Source: DAOTVC01 sp034437215
GTDB taxonomy: Bacteria; Chloroflexota; Anaerolineae; B4-G1; SLSP01
DNA length: 21,866 bases
Assembly: GCA_034437215.1 (NCBI GenBank)
Contig: DAOTVC010000071.1
Location: 1 to 21,866, forward strand
Reading direction: 5' to 3'
The position numbers and the translations under genes are program-made. The notes below the pieces were generated by a model. It did not search any database. It was not told the DNA's origin and saw nothing but the letters and a program-made list of their open reading frames with translations. Positions 15,108 to 21,866 of the stretch are shown one piece after another (positions within the stretch are counted from its first letter, which is position 1; each line of letters opens with the position of its first letter).

Positions 15108-15135
15108 TTGACTTCCAGGCGAAGTGCGATATAAT
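15108..15135 (+). promoter_or_regulatory. rpoC promoter
   Basis: TTGACT (15108-15113), a 16-bp spacer and a perfect TATAAT (15130-15135). The predicted start is near 15142, giving a leader of about 150 bases before the ATG at 15294. Confidence 0.85.
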
Positions 15136-15171
15136 GCCAGCGACTATGCCAGGTCGCATCTTCACATCCTT

Positions 15172-15218
15172 GAAGCGTTGAGCACAGTACACGAGGGAGA
15201 TGCTCAGACGCTTCTTTT
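15172..15218 (+). terminator. Terminator-like hairpin in the rpoC leader
   Basis: GAAGCGTTGAGC (15172-15183) pairs with GCTCAGACGCTTC (15202-15214) as a 12-bp stem with one bulged G and an 18-base loop, followed directly by TTTT (15215-15218). It lies between the rpoC promoter and start codon, so it may attenuate rpoC transcription, or end read-through from upstream. The T run is short. Confidence 0.5.
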
Positions 15219-15293
15219 GTGCTGTATAGCAACATCGGGCTTTTTTACGACCGCTTTGTGGGTCGTACCCCTGGGGAGGGAAGAGAGAAAGAC

Positions 15294-19592
<4,299 letters not shown>

Positions 19593-19630
19593 GGTCTAGG
19601 CAGAGCAGTACGTTAGAAGGCCGAAGTTCG

Positions 19631-19662
19631 AGGGGCGACAATCTTAGGTTGTCGCCCCTTTT
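19631..19662 (+). terminator. Intrinsic terminator of rpoC
   Basis: AGGGGCGACAA, 7 bases, TTGTCGCCCCT: an 11-bp perfect stem followed by TTT, 39 bases after the rpoC stop. The T run overlaps the first base of the ECF-type promoter that follows. Confidence 0.85.
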
Positions 19663-19687
19663 GCAACTTCCCGAAATTGTCTGCGTA
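19662..19687 (+). promoter_or_regulatory. ECF-type promoter of the sigma factor operon
   Basis: TGCAAC (19662-19667), 16 bases, CGTA (19684-19687). This is close to the TGAAAC-N16-CGTA pattern known for sigmaW-type ECF factors, with the AAC core intact, while a good sigma70 pair is absent. Autoregulation by the downstream sigma factor is inferred. The predicted start (about 19694) leaves only a few bases before the ATG. Confidence 0.6.
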
Positions 19688-19699
19688 ATAAAGGGAGAG

Positions 19700-20302
19700 A
19701 TGAAGACTGAAGAAGAATGGATCGAGGCTGCACTAGAGGGGGATCAGGAAGCGATCACCTTGCTCATCGAGGCGTACCAGAAGCCGGTGTACGTGATCTG
19801 CTATCGCATGTTGGGCAACGCCATGGAGGCGGAGGACGCCGCCCAGGAGGCCTTCGTCAAGGCCATCACCAAGCTGCATACCTTCGACACCAGCCGCCCC
19901 TTCCGCCCCTGGCTCTTTCGTGTGACGTCCAATCTGTGCCGGGACCGGTTACGGCGTCGCAAACCCACCTACTCCCTGGATGGGATGGGGGAGGATGGTG
20001 CCTGGGAGTGGAAAGCAGGAACGGCAGTCAACCCCGAGCGGCAGGTAGAGGAGCAGGAGCAGCAGGCCATGATTCGCCGGCTGCTCGACACGCTCTCCCC
20101 GAAGGACCGGGCGGTCGTCACCCTCTTCTACTGGGAGGAGCTCTCCTACGAGGAGATCGCCCAGGCGACGGATCTGACCATCTCGGCGGTGAAGTCTCGA
20201 CTATTTCGTGCGCGCCGCGCGCTGGCAGAGGAGATGCAGGCGCTTCAAGAACCAACGACTGACGGCGCCATGAGGGAGGAAGCGTATGCCGGATATGCAT
20301 AG
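19700..20302 (+). CDS. ECF-type sigma-70 family RNA polymerase sigma factor
   Basis: A 200-residue sigma factor with only regions 2 and 4. Region 2 (about 20-90) contains EDAAQEAFVKAITKLHTFD and FRPWLFRVTSNLCRDRLRR. Region 4 (about 125-180) contains TLSPKDRAVVTLFYWEELSYEEIA and the helix-turn-helix end SAVKSRLFRARRALAEEM. The start at 19700 fits the family (KTEEEWIEAALEGDQEA); the open frame from 19649 would run back through the rpoC terminator. AAGGGAG is very close to the ATG. The 3' end overlaps the anti-sigma gene by 17 bases. It would direct polymerase to an envelope-stress regulon including its own promoter. Confidence 0.95.
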   Translation: MKTEEEWIEAALEGDQEAITLLIEAYQKPVYVICYRMLGNAMEAEDAAQEAFVKAITKLHTFDTSRPFRPWLFRVTSNLCRDRLRRRKPTYSLDGMGEDGAWEWKAGTAVNPERQVEEQEQQAMIRRLLDTLSPKDRAVVTLFYWEELSYEEIAQATDLTISAVKSRLFRARRALAEEMQALQEPTTDGAMREEAYAGYA

Positions 20303-20816
20303 CGACAACTGGTGGATCCGAGCCCTCGAAGGTGACCTCAACAGGGAAGAGGAGGTCGCCTGGGAGGCTCACTTACGAGCTTGTGAGATGTGTCAAGCCG
20401 AATGGGAAGCGCTGACGGAGCTCGATCTCTTCATGCAGCACGCCCCCCTACCCGCTCCCGCTCCCGGCTTCGTAGAGAAGACGGTGGAGCGGGTCGTCGA
20501 GACGCAGCGGCGCTGGCGACAGTGGCGGGTGGTGGTGGGAGCCGTACTGGTGGTGATTGTTCTGCTCGCGGAGATCCTGATCCTGGGCTCCCTCTACACC
20601 GACGCAGCGAACCTCATCACGGCACTGCTGGGCGCCCGGGAGATGCTCTTTCCGGCACTCATGCGCACCGGTGTCGGTCTCCTCACCCTCGCTGAGGCCG
20701 TCTTGCCCTTCGCCCTGATCCTCACCCTGGGCGGTTTCTTCATCCTGATGCCCAATGGCGCTCTGGCCACCCTCGCCTTTATCATGGTGCGGCGCCGCAG
20801 GCCCACTTCAGCCTGA
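20286..20816 (+). CDS. Membrane-anchored zinc-finger anti-sigma factor
   Basis: A 176-residue protein that should hold the ECF factor inactive at the membrane. Residues 1-45 form a ZAS domain with the HX3CX2C motif (His29, Cys33, Cys36 in HLRACEMCQAEW). A Pro-rich linker leads to a first membrane helix at about 81-104 and probably two more hydrophobic segments at about 126-150 and 150-168, ending in RRRR. There is little extracytoplasmic sensor domain, so the signal may be perceived within the membrane or by the downstream protein. GGGAGGAAG precedes the ATG, which lies inside the sigma gene, giving translational coupling. Confidence 0.93.
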   Translation: MPDMHSDNWWIRALEGDLNREEEVAWEAHLRACEMCQAEWEALTELDLFMQHAPLPAPAPGFVEKTVERVVETQRRWRQWRVVVGAVLVVIVLLAEILILGSLYTDAANLITALLGAREMLFPALMRTGVGLLTLAEAVLPFALILTLGGFFILMPNGALATLAFIMVRRRRPTSA

Positions 20817-20869
20817 ATAACCGAAACCCTATTTCTACCCGGACAACGAAAACAGCAGGAGGTGTTGAG

Positions 20870-21866
20870 ATGTTTAGAAAGTGGCAATATGGGATCTTGT
20901 TAGCCATCCTACTGGCCGGCCTTGCGTGGCCGGTCCTGGCAGCCCAGGGAGGAGCGGGCGTGCACTTTGGGCTGCTGCGTATCAATAAAGGCGAGCGGCG
21001 GAGCGGCGATCTGGTGAACTTCGGGCCCGTGGAGATGCGCGAGGACGCGGAGTTCGACGGGGATCTGGTAGTCTTCGGAAGCATTGAAATCGACGAAGGC
21101 TCTCGCATCACCGGTGATCTTACCGCCTTTGGAGCAGCGGATGTCGCCGGCACCGTAGAGGGCAACCTCTTCTCGGCGGGAGCGATACGTCTGAGAGAGT
21201 CTGCGATTATCGAGGGGGACGTCTCTGCTGTGGGCGGCATCTCCCAAGCCGAGGGGGCGGTGATCGAGGGCAACGTGGAGACCGTCGAGGAGGGGGACTT
21301 CGAGTGGGACGTGCCCGGCCCCTTCATCTTCGAAGGGCCGCACAGAATGATGCGTCCCGGCTTGGCCTTCCTGGGTGATCTGCTGCGGGGACTGGTCGCC
21401 GTTGTGGTGTTCGGCTTCTTCGCGCTCTTGATCGCCAGCGTCTGGCCCCAGAACCTGGAGCGCGTGGGCCGTACGATGGTGGAGGAGCCGCTACCGTCCT
21501 TCGGAGTGGGCGTGCTCGCCCTGCTGGCGGCGCTGATCGCAGCGCTGATCCTCATCATCACCGTCTGCCTGAGCCCCTTGGCCCTGGCCGTGGCAGGCTT
21601 GGCCGTTGCGCTGGGCTGGGTCGCCCTCGGTGCCGTGCTCGGGGAGTACATCTTGAGGGGCATCTTCAACCGGACCCACGTCACCACCGTCGCGGCGGCT
21701 GTGGTCGGGACGGTGACCATCACCCTCTTAGCGGTATTGACCAACGCCTTATGGGACTGCCTTTACATCATCCTGGTCTTCCCCTTCTTCATCCTGGGCG
21801 CCGGAGCGGTGACTCTGACCCGTTTCGGGACCATGCCCTATGCCACACGGGGTGGTCCCCCCCGCC
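20870..21866 (+). CDS. Exported bactofilin-like (polymer-forming) membrane protein, 3' partial
   Basis: The frame is open from the ATG at 20870 to the window end (332 codons and one base), with AGGAGG 7 bases before it. Residues 1-25 are a signal peptide (ILLAILLAGLAWPVLA, then AQ). Residues 40-140 are short beta-strand repeats of the form GDL-x-FG and IEGDVSAVGG, as in the polymer-forming/bactofilin beta-helix. From about 160 there are several hydrophobic helices (RGLVAVVVFGFFALLIASVWP and later ones). Similar beta-helix-plus-membrane proteins often follow sigma/anti-sigma pairs in my recollection, but that is not checked. Probably the third gene of the operon, with an envelope scaffold or stress-sensing role by inference. 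The C-terminus is beyond the window. Confidence 0.85.
   Translation, partial: MFRKWQYGILLAILLAGLAWPVLAAQGGAGVHFGLLRINKGERRSGDLVNFGPVEMREDAEFDGDLVVFGSIEIDEGSRITGDLTAFGAADVAGTVEGNLFSAGAIRLRESAIIEGDVSAVGGISQAEGAVIEGNVETVEEGDFEWDVPGPFIFEGPHRMMRPGLAFLGDLLRGLVAVVVFGFFALLIASVWPQNLERVGRTMVEEPLPSFGVGVLALLAALIAALILIITVCLSPLALAVAGLAVALGWVALGAVLGEYILRGIFNRTHVTTVAAAVVGTVTITLLAVLTNALWDCLYIILVFPFFILGAGAVTLTRFGTMPYATRGGPPR

Larger units (their letters stand above)
15092..15233. repeat. Perfect 12-bp inverted repeat pair bracketing the rpoC promoter
   Basis: GTTGCTATACAG at 15092-15103 and its exact reverse complement CTGTATAGCAAC at 15222-15233, 118 bases apart. The match continues outward (GAT) after a one-base offset. 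The left copy lies just upstream of the rpoC -35 box; the right copy is in the transcribed leader. It could be a pair of binding sites for one protein or the ends of a small mobile-type element. Confidence 0.7.

Noticed and set aside
15219..15293. Extended N-terminus of beta' from 15219
   Set aside because: The extra 25 codons overlap the leader hairpin tail and the right inverted repeat, have no SD, and do not resemble beta' N-termini.

Overview
The window is GC-rich, roughly 60 to 65 percent by eye, and looks like a chromosomal segment of a Chloroflexota bacterium (Anaerolineae, Caldilineae or Ardenticatenia-like). I base that on several features together: lipoproteins and exported proteins with Pro/Thr/Ser linkers, one of them ending in a YMPLIMK-type tail; an RNA polymerase beta' subunit with a long coiled-coil insertion near the N-terminus; AT-richer, degenerate short tandem repeats between genes; and the overall mix of genes. 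No phage, IS element, CRISPR array, rRNA or tRNA was seen.

Layout. (1) 1-600: a small exported proline-rich protein translationally coupled to a truncated DUF1232/YkvA gene, whose second half is replaced by an octanucleotide repeat array. (2) 569-2280, minus strand: a PadR regulator with a clear promoter and an 18-bp palindromic operator, then a GyrI-like ligand-binding protein and a Cys-rich DUF3795 protein. (3) 2281-7947, minus strand: a thiamine operon. It reads promoter, TPP riboswitch, intrinsic terminator, thiN, thiB, thiP, an AbrB/PIN toxin-antitoxin pair with its own promoter, and an ABC ATPase with a TOBE domain. (4) 8100-13370, plus strand: a divergent glycogen-synthase-like glycosyltransferase, a duplicated-domain lipoprotein, and a TPR lipoprotein with a C-terminal lytic transglycosylase domain whose promoter predicts a leaderless mRNA. 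(5) 13401-15040: a bidirectional terminator and malQ (minus strand). (6) 15092-19662: rpoC with a strong promoter, a pair of perfect 12-bp inverted repeats bracketing that promoter, a terminator-like leader hairpin, and a 3' terminator. rpoB is not beside it. (7) 19662 to the end: an ECF sigma factor with an ECF-type promoter, an overlapping zinc-finger anti-sigma factor, and a secreted/membrane bactofilin-like protein cut by the window end.

How the genes work together. Region 3 senses and satisfies thiamine demand. Thiamine is captured by ThiB, imported by ThiP with an ATPase, and pyrophosphorylated by ThiN. TPP then shuts the operon off through the riboswitch, and both the terminator and a competing antiterminator can be read in the sequence. 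Region 4 plus malQ suggests storage alpha-glucan metabolism beside cell-wall turnover. Region 7 looks like a self-contained envelope-stress module.

The most unusual signal is a set of degenerate tandem arrays with exact periods of 7 or 8 nt at five intergenic sites. Each array uses its own word. Three of them lie just 5' of a Shine-Dalgarno sequence, and two share an 18/19-nt match. The other notable points are the toxin-antitoxin pair inside the thiamine operon and the inverted repeat around the rpoC promoter.
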